Part shown: positions 1 to 6,876 of the stretch, one piece after another
Layout of the letters: each line of letters opens with the position of its first letter
Numbering within the stretch: position 1 is the stretch's first letter
Assembly: GCA_903860085.1 (NCBI GenBank)
Contig: CAIOPD010000037.1
Location: 1-10,697 of the forward strand
Source of the DNA: an uncultured Pseudomonadota bacterium
GTDB lineage: Bacteria > Pseudomonadota > Gammaproteobacteria > Burkholderiales > Methylophilaceae
DNA: 10,697 nucleotides
Direction: 5' to 3'
Notes under the pieces: model-generated
The model's input: the letters and a program-made list of their open reading frames with translations, nothing else
What the model was told of the DNA's origin: nothing
Databases searched by the model: none
Translations under genes and position numbers: made by a program

Positions 1-1
1 A

Positions 2-86
2 TGGTGCCCGGAAGAGGACTCGAACCTCCACACCCTAAGGCACATGGACCTGAACCATGCGCGTCTACCAATTCCGCCATCCGGGC
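2..86 (-). tRNA. tRNA-Leu, anticodon CAG
   Basis: Read on the minus strand, this gives a complete class II tRNA of 85 nt including an encoded CCA (positions 2-4). The acceptor stem GCCCGGA pairs with TCCGGGC and is followed by discriminator A. The anticodon stem CATGG/CCATG closes the 7-base loop TTCAGGT, with the anticodon CAG at 50-52. A long variable arm and a TTCGAGT T-loop follow, as expected for tRNA-Leu. It decodes CUG. It is divergent from the RNase R gene, with only about 60 bp between them, so the two upstream regions must overlap. Confidence 0.96.
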
Positions 87-153
87 AATTTTTGGCTTTC
101 ACCATTTTGAATCTCAAGCGCGTTGGATAATATATTAAAGGTAAGCTTTGTCA

Positions 154-2589
154 ATGACAAAAAATAATCACCATAAAAACAAAAGACATACCGATCCGCA
201 AGCCGATCGTGAAGCCAGTCTGTACGAAACACCGCTACCGAGTCGCGAACTAATATTAACGACCATGAGCGAGCAGGGCGTGCCCTTAGGCGTTGAAGAA
301 CTGTATACCTTGCTTGAGATTTCAGACGAGGAGCGAGATATTTTCAATCGTCGCCTAAACGCTATGGAGCGTGAAGGTCAAATCATTAAGAATCGCAAAG
401 GTGCGCTTTGTATTGCCGATAAGTTAGATTTAATCGCGGGTGTTGTCCAAGGTCACCCAGATGGATTTGGCTTCTTGATTCCAGACGATAAAACCAAAGT
501 AAGTGGTGGTGATGTATTTTTAAGTCCCAAAGAAATGTCTCAGGTTCTGCATGGCGACCGTGCGATGGTGCGTATTAGCGGACTAGACAGACGTGGAAGA
601 CCTGAAGGTAAATTGGTTGAAGTCTTAGAGCGCCGTACGCAAAAGCTCGTCGGTCGTGTGGTGCATTCTACTGGCGTGACGATTGTGGCAGCCGAAGATA
701 AGCGTATCAACCAAGACATTCTAATTCCCTACAATATGGATATGCAGGCCAAGCCTGGTCAAGTCGTCATGGTTGAGTTGACCGAGCAACCCTCAGCGCA
801 TGCTAAACCTATGGGTAAAGTGGTTGAAATTTTAGGAAACTATGCCGATAGCGGTATGGAAATTGAAATTGCGTTACGTAAGCATAATTTACCTTATGAA
901 TTTAGTCCGGCTGCAGTTAAATTAGCAGAATCCTACCCAAAATTAGTACAAGAGTCCGACTTTAAAGGTCGGATTGATCTTCGGGAACTGCCACTCATTA
1001 CCATTGATGGCGAAACGGCACGTGACTTTGATGATGCCGTGTTTGCTGAGCCGCAAGGCAAAGGCTGGCGCCTAGTCGTCGCAATCGCAGACGTTAGCTT
1101 TTACGTGAAGCCGCAAGATGCTTTAGATAAATGTGCGTTTGAACGTGGGAACTCAGTCTATTTTCCACGCCGTGTGATCCCGATGTTGCCAGAAGCCTTG
1201 TCAAATGGCTTATGTTCATTAAACCCTGAAGTTGAACGCCTATGTATGGTGTGTGATATGCAGGTTGATGGCGCTGGGGTGGTCAAGCAATTTAAGTTTT
1301 ATCCATCTGTGATGCGTTCAAAAGCACGTATGACGTATAACCAGGTGTTTGAGATCTTGCAGAATCCAACTGCTGAACTCGCATTAGAGTATGCGTGGTT
1401 GGTGCCACATTTAAATGACTTATACAGTGTTTACCAGTTGATGCTGTCGCAACGTGAAAAACGTGGTGCGATAGAGTTTGAAACAACTGAAACCATTATG
1501 ATGTTTAACGAGCAGGGCAAGATTGACGAGATTGTGCCAAGCTTCCGTAATGAAGCGCATAAGCTCATTGAAGAATGCATGTTGGCTGCCAACGTTTGTG
1601 CGGCTGACTTTCTAGCAGCCCATGAGCATCCAGCTCTGTACCGTGTGCATGAAGGCCCTACGCCAGAGAAATTAGAAGCCCTACGCACGTTTATGGGTGA
1701 ATTTGGGTTTGGTGTGGGTGGTGGTGATTCGCCGCACGCTAAAGACTATGGCAAACTGATTGATCGCATTAGAGAACGTCCAGATGCGCAGTTATTGCAA
1801 ACCGTATTACTGCGTTCAATGCAGCAAGCGGTTTACAGCCCAGATAACCTAGGCCACTTTGGTTTAGCTTATGAAGCTTACGCCCACTTTACATCGCCTA
1901 TCCGTCGTTACCCCGACTTACTGATCCATCGTGCGATTAAGGCAGTGTTGAATGGTGATCGATATAAGGCAGGGGATTGGTCTCAATTAGGTGAGCACTG
2001 CTCAATGACTGAGCGTCGTGCGGATGATGCCACGCGTGATGTCACTAACTGGCTCAAATGCTTTTATATGCAAGATAAGATCGGTGAGGTGTTTGAAGGT
2101 ACGGTCGCTGCTGTGACGAGTTTTGGTTTGTTCGTTGCTTTAGATGGGGTTTATGTGGAAGGCTTGGTCCATGTTACTGAGCTCGGTAACGATTACTTCC
2201 ATTTCGATAAAGCGCGCCATGAAATGACAGGCGAGCGCACTGCAGTGCGTTATCGTTTAGGTGATCGTCTGACTATTAAAGTTGTGCGTGTTGATTTAGA
2301 AACCGCTAAAATTGATTTTACTTTAATCAATAAAAACAAGTCATTAGAAGATGGTGATGATATTGGTTCTAGAAATAAAAGTGCTACTCCTAGATTGAGT
2401 GAGAAACCTAGCGCACGCCCTGCGTGGGAAAAATCCAGTCCAGCCAAATTTGGTGCAGGAAAATCAACACCTAAATTTGAAGGTAAATTTGGGCATAAAC
2501 CTCCTAAGAAATCCGACTCAAAACCAGGTGGCAAGCCTTCGCATAAAGCGTCTGGTAAACCTAAGCCAAGCAAATCTAAAAAACACTAG
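154..2589 (+). CDS. rnr: Ribonuclease R (3'-5' exoribonuclease)
   Basis: RNase R is a hydrolytic 3'-5' exoribonuclease of the RNB (RNase II) family. It degrades structured RNA and takes part in rRNA and tRNA quality control and mRNA decay in the cytoplasm. The 811-residue product matches the E. coli enzyme in size (813 aa). In order there are a winged-helix domain (about 25-85), two cold-shock OB folds (about 90-230), the RNB catalytic domain (about 260-600), an S1 domain (about 642-726) and a Lys/Gly/Pro/Ser-rich tail (727-811). The catalytic segment DGETARDFDDAV carries the four conserved Asp residues D285, D291, D293 and D294. The start is ambiguous: ATG at 154 lies 12 nt after AAAGG (137-141), while an in-frame TTG at 148 lies 6 nt after it and would add two residues. 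I chose the ATG for codon preference. rlmB follows 37 bp downstream, as in E. coli (rnr-rlmB), so co-transcription is likely. Confidence 0.97.
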   Translation: MTKNNHHKNKRHTDPQADREASLYETPLPSRELILTTMSEQGVPLGVEELYTLLEISDEERDIFNRRLNAMEREGQIIKNRKGALCIADKLDLIAGVVQGHPDGFGFLIPDDKTKVSGGDVFLSPKEMSQVLHGDRAMVRISGLDRRGRPEGKLVEVLERRTQKLVGRVVHSTGVTIVAAEDKRINQDILIPYNMDMQAKPGQVVMVELTEQPSAHAKPMGKVVEILGNYADSGMEIEIALRKHNLPYEFSPAAVKLAESYPKLVQESDFKGRIDLRELPLITIDGETARDFDDAVFAEPQGKGWRLVVAIADVSFYVKPQDALDKCAFERGNSVYFPRRVIPMLPEALSNGLCSLNPEVERLCMVCDMQVDGAGVVKQFKFYPSVMRSKARMTYNQVFEILQNPTAELALEYAWLVPHLNDLYSVYQLMLSQREKRGAIEFETTETIMMFNEQGKIDEIVPSFRNEAHKLIEECMLAANVCAADFLAAHEHPALYRVHEGPTPEKLEALRTFMGEFGFGVGGGDSPHAKDYGKLIDRIRERPDAQLLQTVLLRSMQQAVYSPDNLGHFGLAYEAYAHFTSPIRRYPDLLIHRAIKAVLNGDRYKAGDWSQLGEHCSMTERRADDATRDVTNWLKCFYMQDKIGEVFEGTVAAVTSFGLFVALDGVYVEGLVHVTELGNDYFHFDKARHEMTGERTAVRYRLGDRLTIKVVRVDLETAKIDFTLINKNKSLEDGDDIGSRNKSATPRLSEKPSARPAWEKSSPAKFGAGKSTPKFEGKFGHKPPKKSDSKPGGKPSHKASGKPKPSKSKKH

Positions 2590-2626
2590 ATCTAACAAAA
2601 TAACAAAAATTCACTAAGGTAATAAA

Positions 2627-3385
2627 ATGAGCGATGCCCGTATTCTATTTGGCTTTCATGCCGTATTAAGCCGTTTGCGCCAACATAGCGCCAGTGTGCA
2701 AGAGATTTTGATTGACCGTGATCGCCTAGATGCACGGATGAAAGATCTTCTGAAAATGGCTGAAGCTCAAGGCGTGCGCACGATGCAGGTTGATCGTGAC
2801 CGATTGGATGGCATGGCAGGAATGAATGGTCGCCATCAGGGTGTCATTGCACGTGTTGTGGATACACCAATTCCTTATAAAGATATCCATGATATTTTGG
2901 AGTCTGATTTAACTGAGCCACCATTTTTCTTAATTTTAGATGGTGTGGAAGATCCCCATAACCTCGGTGCTTGTTTGCGCGTGGCTGATGCCATGGGTGT
3001 GCATGCGGTAATTGCACCTAAAGATCGTGCTGTGGGTCTGAATGCCACCGTCCGTAAGGTGGCTTGTGGCGCGGCTGAAACCGTACCATTTATTGCTGTG
3101 ACCAATTTAGCACGCACGATTCGCGAACTTAAAGAAGCTGGAGTGTTTGTGGTGGGTACAACCATGGATGCGCCTAGCGACTTATTTAATACCAAGCTTG
3201 ATGGCCCACTTGCGATTGTATTGGGAGCTGAAGCTGATGGTATTCGCCGTCTAACAGCTGAAACGTGTGATGCCTTGGTAACAATCCCGATGTTTGGTTC
3301 GGTAGAAAGCTTGAATGTAAGTGTGGCTAGCGGCATCTGCCTATACGAGGCTAGGCGTCAGCGTAACTTAAAGGTGTCCGTCTAA
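2627..3385 (+). CDS. rlmB: 23S rRNA (guanosine-2251-2'-O)-methyltransferase RlmB
   Basis: RlmB uses S-adenosylmethionine to 2'-O-methylate G2251 in the P-loop of 23S rRNA. The 252-residue product is close to the usual length (243 in E. coli). An N-terminal substrate-binding domain (about 6-80) precedes a SPOUT (TrmH-type) trefoil-knot domain. All three SpoU motifs are visible: motif 1 DPHNLGACLR with the catalytic-type Arg118, motif 2 LGAEADGIRR (199-208), and motif 3 IPMFGSVESLNVSVAS (220-235). The ATG at 2627 has an AAGG ribosome-binding site 7 nt upstream (2616-2619). TrmH/TrmL relatives share the fold. The full motif 3, the N-terminal domain and the position after rnr favour RlmB. It converges on mqo. 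Confidence 0.95.
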   Translation: MSDARILFGFHAVLSRLRQHSASVQEILIDRDRLDARMKDLLKMAEAQGVRTMQVDRDRLDGMAGMNGRHQGVIARVVDTPIPYKDIHDILESDLTEPPFFLILDGVEDPHNLGACLRVADAMGVHAVIAPKDRAVGLNATVRKVACGAAETVPFIAVTNLARTIRELKEAGVFVVGTTMDAPSDLFNTKLDGPLAIVLGAEADGIRRLTAETCDALVTIPMFGSVESLNVSVASGICLYEARRQRNLKVSV

Positions 3386-3442
3386 GGATCAATCCTGAGC
3401 ATCACTAGGGGCATTTAACATGGCCGCTGGGGATAGTGGGGG

Positions 3443-3452
3443 GTCACGTGAC
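3443..3452. repeat. Perfect 10-bp palindrome between convergent genes
   Basis: GTCACGTGAC is self-complementary. It lies a few bases past the mqo stop codon in the 70-bp gap between the convergent rlmB and mqo genes. No T-run follows on either strand, so it is not a classical intrinsic terminator, though the location would suit one. It could equally be a chance palindrome. Confidence 0.4.
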
Positions 3453-3455
3453 GCC

Positions 3456-4934
3456 TTAAGCGAGTTTTAGTGTTTTGAGGGTGCGATTGCGCACCTGGTG
3501 CAATAAGTCTGCGTTCTCAATTAACGACTGACCGTAGCTTGGCACTAGTTGTTGCATTTTTTTCTGCCAAGCGGCATCTTTCATTCTGCCCTCAAAACAG
3601 CGTTCAAGCACATCGATCATGGCTTGCACAGAGACTGAAGCACCGGGGGACGCACCTAATAGCGTGGCGATAGAACCATCATTTGAGGTTACAAGCTCTG
3701 TACCAAATTCTAACTTCCCCCAGTTCTTGTCGCATTTCTTAATGATCTGTACGCGTTGGCCAGCGTTCGCCAAATGCCAGTCTTTACCCTCCGCCTGAGG
3801 TAAAAAATCGTGAAGTGCCTTCAAGCGTTGCTTCTGTGTTTGAAATACTTCACCCAACAGATACTTAGTTAAATCCGTGTTATGTCGACCGACACTTAGC
3901 ATGGCTTTAATATTATTGGCTTTTACCGATTTAACAAAATCTAATAGTGAACCCTGTTTTAGAAAGCGCGTCGTAAAGCCCGCAAACGGACCAAAAAGTA
4001 AGGCTGGCTTGCCGTTAATCGTGCGTGCATCGAGATGGGGCACTGACATCGGCGGTGCGCCAACAGCCGCTTTGCCGTAAACCTTGACACTATGTTGCTT
4101 AACGACCTCTGGGTTATTGCAAATCAGCCACTGACCACTGACAGGGAATCCACCATAGCCATCGCTTTCAGGGATTTTAGCTTTTTGTAACAGGGGTAGG
4201 GCTCCACCCCCAGCACCAAGAAACACAAATTTTGCATTGATGGTTTTGTTGTGACCTGTGCTCTTATCTAATACAGTCACATGCCAGCTGTCTTTAATTT
4301 TTTTGAGATTTCGAACACGGGTATTGCTGAGTAGGTGAAAGCCTAACTGCGCTTTAAGATGGATTACCATATGCCTCGTCAAAGCCCCAAAATCCACATC
4401 TGAGCCGTGTGGCACATAGGTGGCCGCTAACTGCTCGTTAGGCTTACGTTTTGCCATCATTAACGGCATCCAGGCTTTAAGTTGCGCTAAGTCTTCACTA
4501 TATTGCATCTCATCAAAAAGATGATGTTGCTTAAGTAATGCATGGCGCTGCTTTAAAAATGCGACATTTTTATCATGCATCACAAAACTTAAATGCGGCG
4601 TTTTATTGATAAAAGCATTAGGAGCAGGAAGTGCATGGGTTTCGACTAGGTGCGACCAAAACTGCAATGACACTTCATAGGCGGCATTAATTTCTAAGGC
4701 GCGTTGAATAGATATGCTGCCATCAGCTGCTTGAGGCGTGTAATTTAGCTCACAATAGCCTGCGTGACCAGTGCCGGCGTTATTCATGGCTGCCGAGCTT
4801 TCTAAAGCCACTTCTGGCAATTGCTCAATCATCGTGATATTAAGTGTTGGGTCTAATTGACTAAGCAGCATCCCCAGCGTGGCGCTCATAATGCCGCCAC
4901 CAACCAATAACACATCTGTTTCTATGTTCTTCAT
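3456..4934 (-). CDS. mqo: Malate:quinone oxidoreductase
   Basis: Mqo is an FAD-dependent peripheral membrane enzyme that oxidises malate to oxaloacetate and passes the electrons to quinone. It thus links the TCA cycle directly to the respiratory chain and replaces or supplements NAD-dependent malate dehydrogenase. The 492-residue product begins with a dinucleotide-binding strand-turn-helix (DVLLVGGGIMSATLGMLL, residues 7-24), with the acidic end of the second strand at E37. Next comes the characteristic segment SSAAMNNAGTGHAGYCELNY (46-65). Further family features are GAGGGALPLLQK, GFPVSGQW, LLFGPFAGF, and the C-terminal LLGASPGASVSVQAM. The length falls within the Mqo family range (about 490-550). 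The start ATG at 4934 is preceded by only a weak TTAGG-like ribosome-binding site. A candidate promoter lies 25-53 bp upstream. The gene is transcribed alone, converging on rlmB. Confidence 0.95.
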   Translation of the reverse strand: MKNIETDVLLVGGGIMSATLGMLLSQLDPTLNITMIEQLPEVALESSAAMNNAGTGHAGYCELNYTPQAADGSISIQRALEINAAYEVSLQFWSHLVETHALPAPNAFINKTPHLSFVMHDKNVAFLKQRHALLKQHHLFDEMQYSEDLAQLKAWMPLMMAKRKPNEQLAATYVPHGSDVDFGALTRHMVIHLKAQLGFHLLSNTRVRNLKKIKDSWHVTVLDKSTGHNKTINAKFVFLGAGGGALPLLQKAKIPESDGYGGFPVSGQWLICNNPEVVKQHSVKVYGKAAVGAPPMSVPHLDARTINGKPALLFGPFAGFTTRFLKQGSLLDFVKSVKANNIKAMLSVGRHNTDLTKYLLGEVFQTQKQRLKALHDFLPQAEGKDWHLANAGQRVQIIKKCDKNWGKLEFGTELVTSNDGSIATLLGASPGASVSVQAMIDVLERCFEGRMKDAAWQKKMQQLVPSYGQSLIENADLLHQVRNRTLKTLKLA

Positions 4935-4958
4935 ATTTAAGCCTAATTTTGTCGCGCT

Positions 4959-4987
4959 ATTATATAGACTAACGCATTTAGTCGAAA
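4959..4987 (-). promoter_or_regulatory. Candidate sigma-70 promoter of mqo with palindromic spacer
   Basis: On the minus strand, a perfect -10 hexamer TATAAT (4959-4964) is preceded by exactly 17 bp and then a weak -35-like TTTCGA (4982-4987, 3 of 6 matches). Transcription would start roughly 18 bp ahead of the mqo ATG. The spacer contains GACTAA-N5-TTAGTC (4967-4983), a perfect 6-bp-arm inverted repeat. It would sit under RNA polymerase and so looks like a repressor or activator operator. Confidence 0.5.
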
Positions 4988-4995
4988 ATAATATC

Positions 4996-5009
4996 TAGGA
5001 ACAATCCTA
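4996..5009. repeat. Inverted repeat TAGGA-N4-TCCTA upstream of mqo
   Basis: The arms TAGGA (4996-5000) and TCCTA (5005-5009) are perfectly complementary, with a 4-bp spacer. The repeat is just upstream of the candidate mqo -35 element, where an activator could bind. The arms are short, so chance occurrence is possible. Confidence 0.35.
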
Positions 5010-5066
5010 ATTAAAAGTTGACTTAATTATCATTGTAATTTTAAAAACTAATTGCTCCACATTAAC

Positions 5067-5075
5067 TGTGGATAA
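5067..5075 (-). promoter_or_regulatory. DnaA box (perfect TTATCCACA)
   Basis: The minus strand reads TTATCCACA, an exact match to the DnaA 9-mer consensus TTATNCACA. The box also forms the right arm of an inverted repeat CCACA-N5-TGTGG (5057-5071). A near-match follows in the same orientation at 12 bp centre-to-centre spacing. Confidence 0.5.
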
Positions 5076-5078
5076 CTT

Positions 5079-5087
5079 TGTGCATAG
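5079..5087 (-). promoter_or_regulatory. DnaA-box-like 9-mer (one mismatch)
   Basis: The minus strand reads CTATGCACA, differing from TTATNCACA only at the first base. Its orientation matches that of the perfect box at 5067-5075, with 3 bp between them. On its own this would not be reported; the pairing gives it weight. Confidence 0.35.
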
Positions 5088-5169
5088 CTTGATTATAAAT
5101 CTGTAAGAGGCCGTTCTATAAGGCTTTTTAGAAAACGCTTAAATTTTAAACGATTAAAATTCTATTTAT

Positions 5170-5182
5170 AATCAATTAGTTA
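5170..5182 (+). promoter_or_regulatory. Candidate IHF binding site
   Basis: AATCAATTAGTTA matches the IHF core consensus WATCAANNNNTTR at every specified position and lies in AT-rich sequence. It falls between the left DnaA-box pair and the right DnaA box. A bend there could bring the two together, as at known DnaA-binding loci. The consensus is degenerate and matches by chance fairly often in AT-rich DNA. Confidence 0.35.
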
Positions 5183-5240
5183 AATGATGTTTGCTGGTTT
5201 GTATCAATTGTTACAATAGTTAACATATTACTTTAACAGG

Positions 5241-5249
5241 TGTGCATAA
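5241..5249 (-). promoter_or_regulatory. DnaA box (perfect TTATGCACA)
   Basis: The minus strand reads TTATGCACA, a second exact match to TTATNCACA within the same intergenic region, in the same orientation as the left pair. A poorer match with two mismatches in the opposite orientation (TTATCCAAG, 5261-5269) follows. Confidence 0.45.
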
Positions 5250-5335
5250 AGCCGATATTTTTATCCAAGAAAGTAGCCCTTAGTGCCTTGGTAATAAACG
5301 ATTTACACTCTTTTAATTCAGGAATAAAACACTCA

Positions 5336-5363
5336 TTTTTAACACACATTTTCGTGTTAAAAA
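5336..5363. repeat. AT-rich inverted repeat, 10-bp arms
   Basis: TTTTTAACAC (5336-5345) and GTGTTAAAAA (5354-5363) are perfectly complementary, separated by 8 bp. The repeat lies about 40 bp past the yccF stop codon on the minus strand, so it could be a weak AT-rich terminator hairpin with A/T flanks. It could instead be a protein-binding palindrome or part of the DnaA-box region. With only two G-C pairs per arm the RNA hairpin would be weak. Confidence 0.5.
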
Positions 5364-5400
5364 GTTAATTTGATATCACATTTTTGCTATTTTATTAGTT

Positions 5401-5796
5401 TTAAATATCAACAATGGTTTTGCCGATTGGAGCAATGGCAATGGCGGCTAATTTTAGATGTTGCAGTCCGAATGGAATGCCAATAATTGTGATAAAGCAT
5501 ATTGCGGCCGAAAGCAGGTGGCCGATCGCTAACCACATGCCTGCAAATAAAAACCATAGCACGTTGCCAAGAACTCCAAAGCTACCCGTGCCTATATCGT
5601 CTTTATAGGTTACAGATTTGCGGCTGACGGCTTGTTTGCCAAAAGGCATGAAGGCAAACTGACCAATCACAAAGCAAGCCTTACCCCATGGAATGCCAAT
5701 AATCGAAATATAGGCGAGCACACCAGCAATCCACCAACCTAAACCCATAAAGGCGCCGCCTAATATGAACCAAAACACATTTCCAATCACGCTCAT
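5401..5796 (-). CDS. yccF: YccF-family inner membrane protein
   Basis: The 131-residue product belongs to the YccF family of small integral membrane proteins, whose biochemical role is not established. It consists almost entirely of hydrophobic segments. An internal duplication is plain: residues 4-55 (IGNVFWFILGG ... IIGIPWG ... PFGKQ) align with 76-127 (LGNVLWFLFAG ... IIGIPFG ... PIGKT). Each half carries two to three hydrophobic stretches and the hallmark IIGIPxG. The two halves are joined by a polar linker (about 56-74). The start at 5796 has a good AAAGGTG ribosome-binding site just upstream. The protein is slightly shorter than E. coli YccF (148 aa). The gene is divergent from the J-domain cluster, and no functional link to its neighbours is visible. 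Confidence 0.88.
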   Translation of the reverse strand: MSVIGNVFWFILGGAFMGLGWWIAGVLAYISIIGIPWGKACFVIGQFAFMPFGKQAVSRKSVTYKDDIGTGSFGVLGNVLWFLFAGMWLAIGHLLSAAICFITIIGIPFGLQHLKLAAIAIAPIGKTIVDI

Positions 5797-5831
5797 GCTT
5801 ACACCTTTTGTCTAGGTTTTATTGAATGTCT

Positions 5832-5837
5832 ATTGTA
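5832..5837 (-). promoter_or_regulatory. Possible -10 element for yccF
   Basis: On the minus strand TACAAT (5 of 6 matches to TATAAT) lies about 36 bp upstream of the yccF start codon. No acceptable -35 hexamer stands at the standard distance, so this is a weak call based on position and hexamer only. Confidence 0.25.
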
Positions 5838-5934
5838 CCGTGCCATTTACGCATTTTTTGGCGAAATATTTGAAATTTTTTTTGTGCAATCTTCCCGGAA
5901 TGCTCTCAAACACTGGGCGGAAAATGGTGAAAAC

Positions 5935-5943
5935 TGTTAGAAT
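5935..5943 (+). promoter_or_regulatory. Candidate extended -10 promoter for the J-domain gene cluster
   Basis: TGTTAGAAT fits the extended -10 pattern TGNTATAAT with one mismatch, and no -35 match is present, as is common for extended -10 promoters. Initiation would be near 5950, leaving a leader of about 105 nt before the J-domain start. That leader contains a small inverted repeat GCATT-TTT-AATGC (5982-5994). No sigma-32-type heat-shock promoter was recognised. Confidence 0.35.
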
Positions 5944-6056
5944 CAATGGTTCCTTTTTAGCAGCTTAATTGGCAAGCTTATGCATTTTTAATGCTTAACG
6001 TTCAACGATTCCTAGGCTGACTTCGGATTAATGAACCACAACATAAGGAAGAGGTG

Positions 6057-6338
6057 ATGAAAGATTATTATGCTGTGTTAGGCATCGCCTCAACTGCGAG
6101 CGTTGATGAAGTGAAGACCGCCTATCGAAAGCTCGCATCGCAACTACACCCAGACAAAAATTCTTCGAGTGAAGCCCCTGCCATGTTTAGGCGGGTGCAA
6201 GAAGCCTATGAGACACTTTCAGATCGTGAAAAACGCCAAGTGTACGACGAAAACCGTAGGCGTAGCTTGCTAGACAGCCCGATTGATACCGCTCGTGAAA
6301 TTTGGCAATCCTATTTAGATGGAGTTTTAAAACAATGA
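6057..6338 (+). CDS. Minimal J-domain (DnaJ-like) co-chaperone
   Basis: J-domain proteins stimulate the ATPase of Hsp70 (DnaK) and direct it to substrates. The 93-residue product is nearly all J domain: MKDYYAVLGI opening, helix II with the basic AYRKLASQLHPDKN, the invariant HPD at 31-33, helix III MFRRVQEAYETLSD, then a short C-terminal stretch (70-93). There is no G/F region, zinc finger or client-binding domain, so it is not DnaJ or CbpA but a class C protein. Substrate specificity must come from a partner. ATG at 6057 sits 7 nt after AAGGA (6045-6049); the in-frame GTG at 6054 would be only 4 nt away, so I prefer the ATG. The next gene starts inside its stop codon (ATGA, 6335-6338), pointing to translational coupling. 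Confidence 0.92.
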   Translation: MKDYYAVLGIASTASVDEVKTAYRKLASQLHPDKNSSSEAPAMFRRVQEAYETLSDREKRQVYDENRRRSLLDSPIDTAREIWQSYLDGVLKQ

Positions 6339-6847
6339 GAATATCCCGTTACTTTACCGATTTAATGGCGACTTATATTGCTGAAGTAGATGATCTGAAA
6401 ACCGATTCAGGTGGTAGTGACGTATTGAATGCGCGACTCAAAGACAAGCGCAGTCAGATGTTTGATCTAATACCGATGATGTCCTCGAATCCTGAGATGG
6501 TGGCTGTTATTTTTCATAAAAGCATCAGCATTAATAACGCAAAGACACTATTGAGCTATTTAGATAAAGAGCCTGCTCAATTTCCAAGCTGGGCATCCGT
6601 AGCTAGCAGTGTGACCTTTCAGCCGTGGGCTGCAGAATATGTCATTACGCTAGAAAACAGTGAAGGTGGTGAAGAGTTTTTACTGACTACTGTGATGCTT
6701 GAATATTTACTAGGTCGTTATGACCTTAGTGAAGAACATGCCAATGATCGCGATGATGAAGCTTCAGAAGATGATGATGACTCTCCTGATCTAGCTGAAG
6801 CAGGCGGCGAATGGATGACTGAACAAGGCTTTGATAGCCACCAGTAA
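6335..6847 (+). CDS. Uncharacterised acidic-tailed protein, coupled to the J-domain gene
   Basis: I do not recognise a family. The 170-residue product has no signal peptide or membrane segment and is presumably cytoplasmic. A folded-looking part (1-130) includes RLKDKRSQMFDLIPMMSSNPEMV, a W/F-containing segment (83-103, with PSWASVASSVTFQPW), and a helix EEFLLTTVMLEYLLGRYDL. An acidic tail rich in D and E (131-160) follows. The ATG at 6335 overlaps the preceding stop as ATGA, with GGAG at 6321-6324 as a spaced ribosome-binding site. An earlier in-frame ATG at 6302 lies inside the J-domain gene and is unlikely. The coupling and the tail suggest a partner or adaptor of the J-domain protein (inference). 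The next gene follows after 29 bp. Confidence 0.85.
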   Translation: MRISRYFTDLMATYIAEVDDLKTDSGGSDVLNARLKDKRSQMFDLIPMMSSNPEMVAVIFHKSISINNAKTLLSYLDKEPAQFPSWASVASSVTFQPWAAEYVITLENSEGGEEFLLTTVMLEYLLGRYDLSEEHANDRDDEASEDDDDSPDLAEAGGEWMTEQGFDSHQ

Positions 6848-6876
6848 GCTTAACATTACACATATTGGAAATAATA

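Larger units (their letters stand above)
4935..5400. other. AT-rich gene-free region with DnaA-box/IHF-like motifs
   Basis: No convincing coding sequence is present on either strand in these 466 bp, which are visibly richer in A and T than the flanking genes. The stretch separates mqo from yccF, both on the minus strand. It holds a candidate mqo promoter with a palindromic spacer (4959-4987), a second inverted repeat (4996-5009), DnaA-box matches at 5067-5075, 5079-5087 and 5241-5249, an IHF consensus match at 5170-5182, and a 10-bp-arm inverted repeat (5336-5363). The rightmost 80 bp contain three similar AT-rich words, each beginning CA or CACA and running into four or five T (near 5334, 5347 and 5379). 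The combination resembles a DnaA-binding locus more than an ordinary promoter region. Confidence 0.6.

Noticed and set aside
2250..2573. 107-codon open frame on the minus strand over the RNase R C-terminus
   Set aside because: It is antisense to the Lys-rich low-complexity tail of rnr and has no ribosome-binding site; its Leu/Pro/Gly-rich translation simply mirrors that bias.
2875..3336. 153-codon open frame on the minus strand inside rlmB
   Set aside because: rlmB is complete with all SPOUT motifs in this stretch; the antisense frame shows no recognisable domain or start signal.
5105..5131. Weak GCC/GGC hairpin followed by TTTTT as a terminator
   Set aside because: The stem relies on G-T pairs and only three G-C/C-G pairs, and no plus-strand gene upstream needs terminating there.
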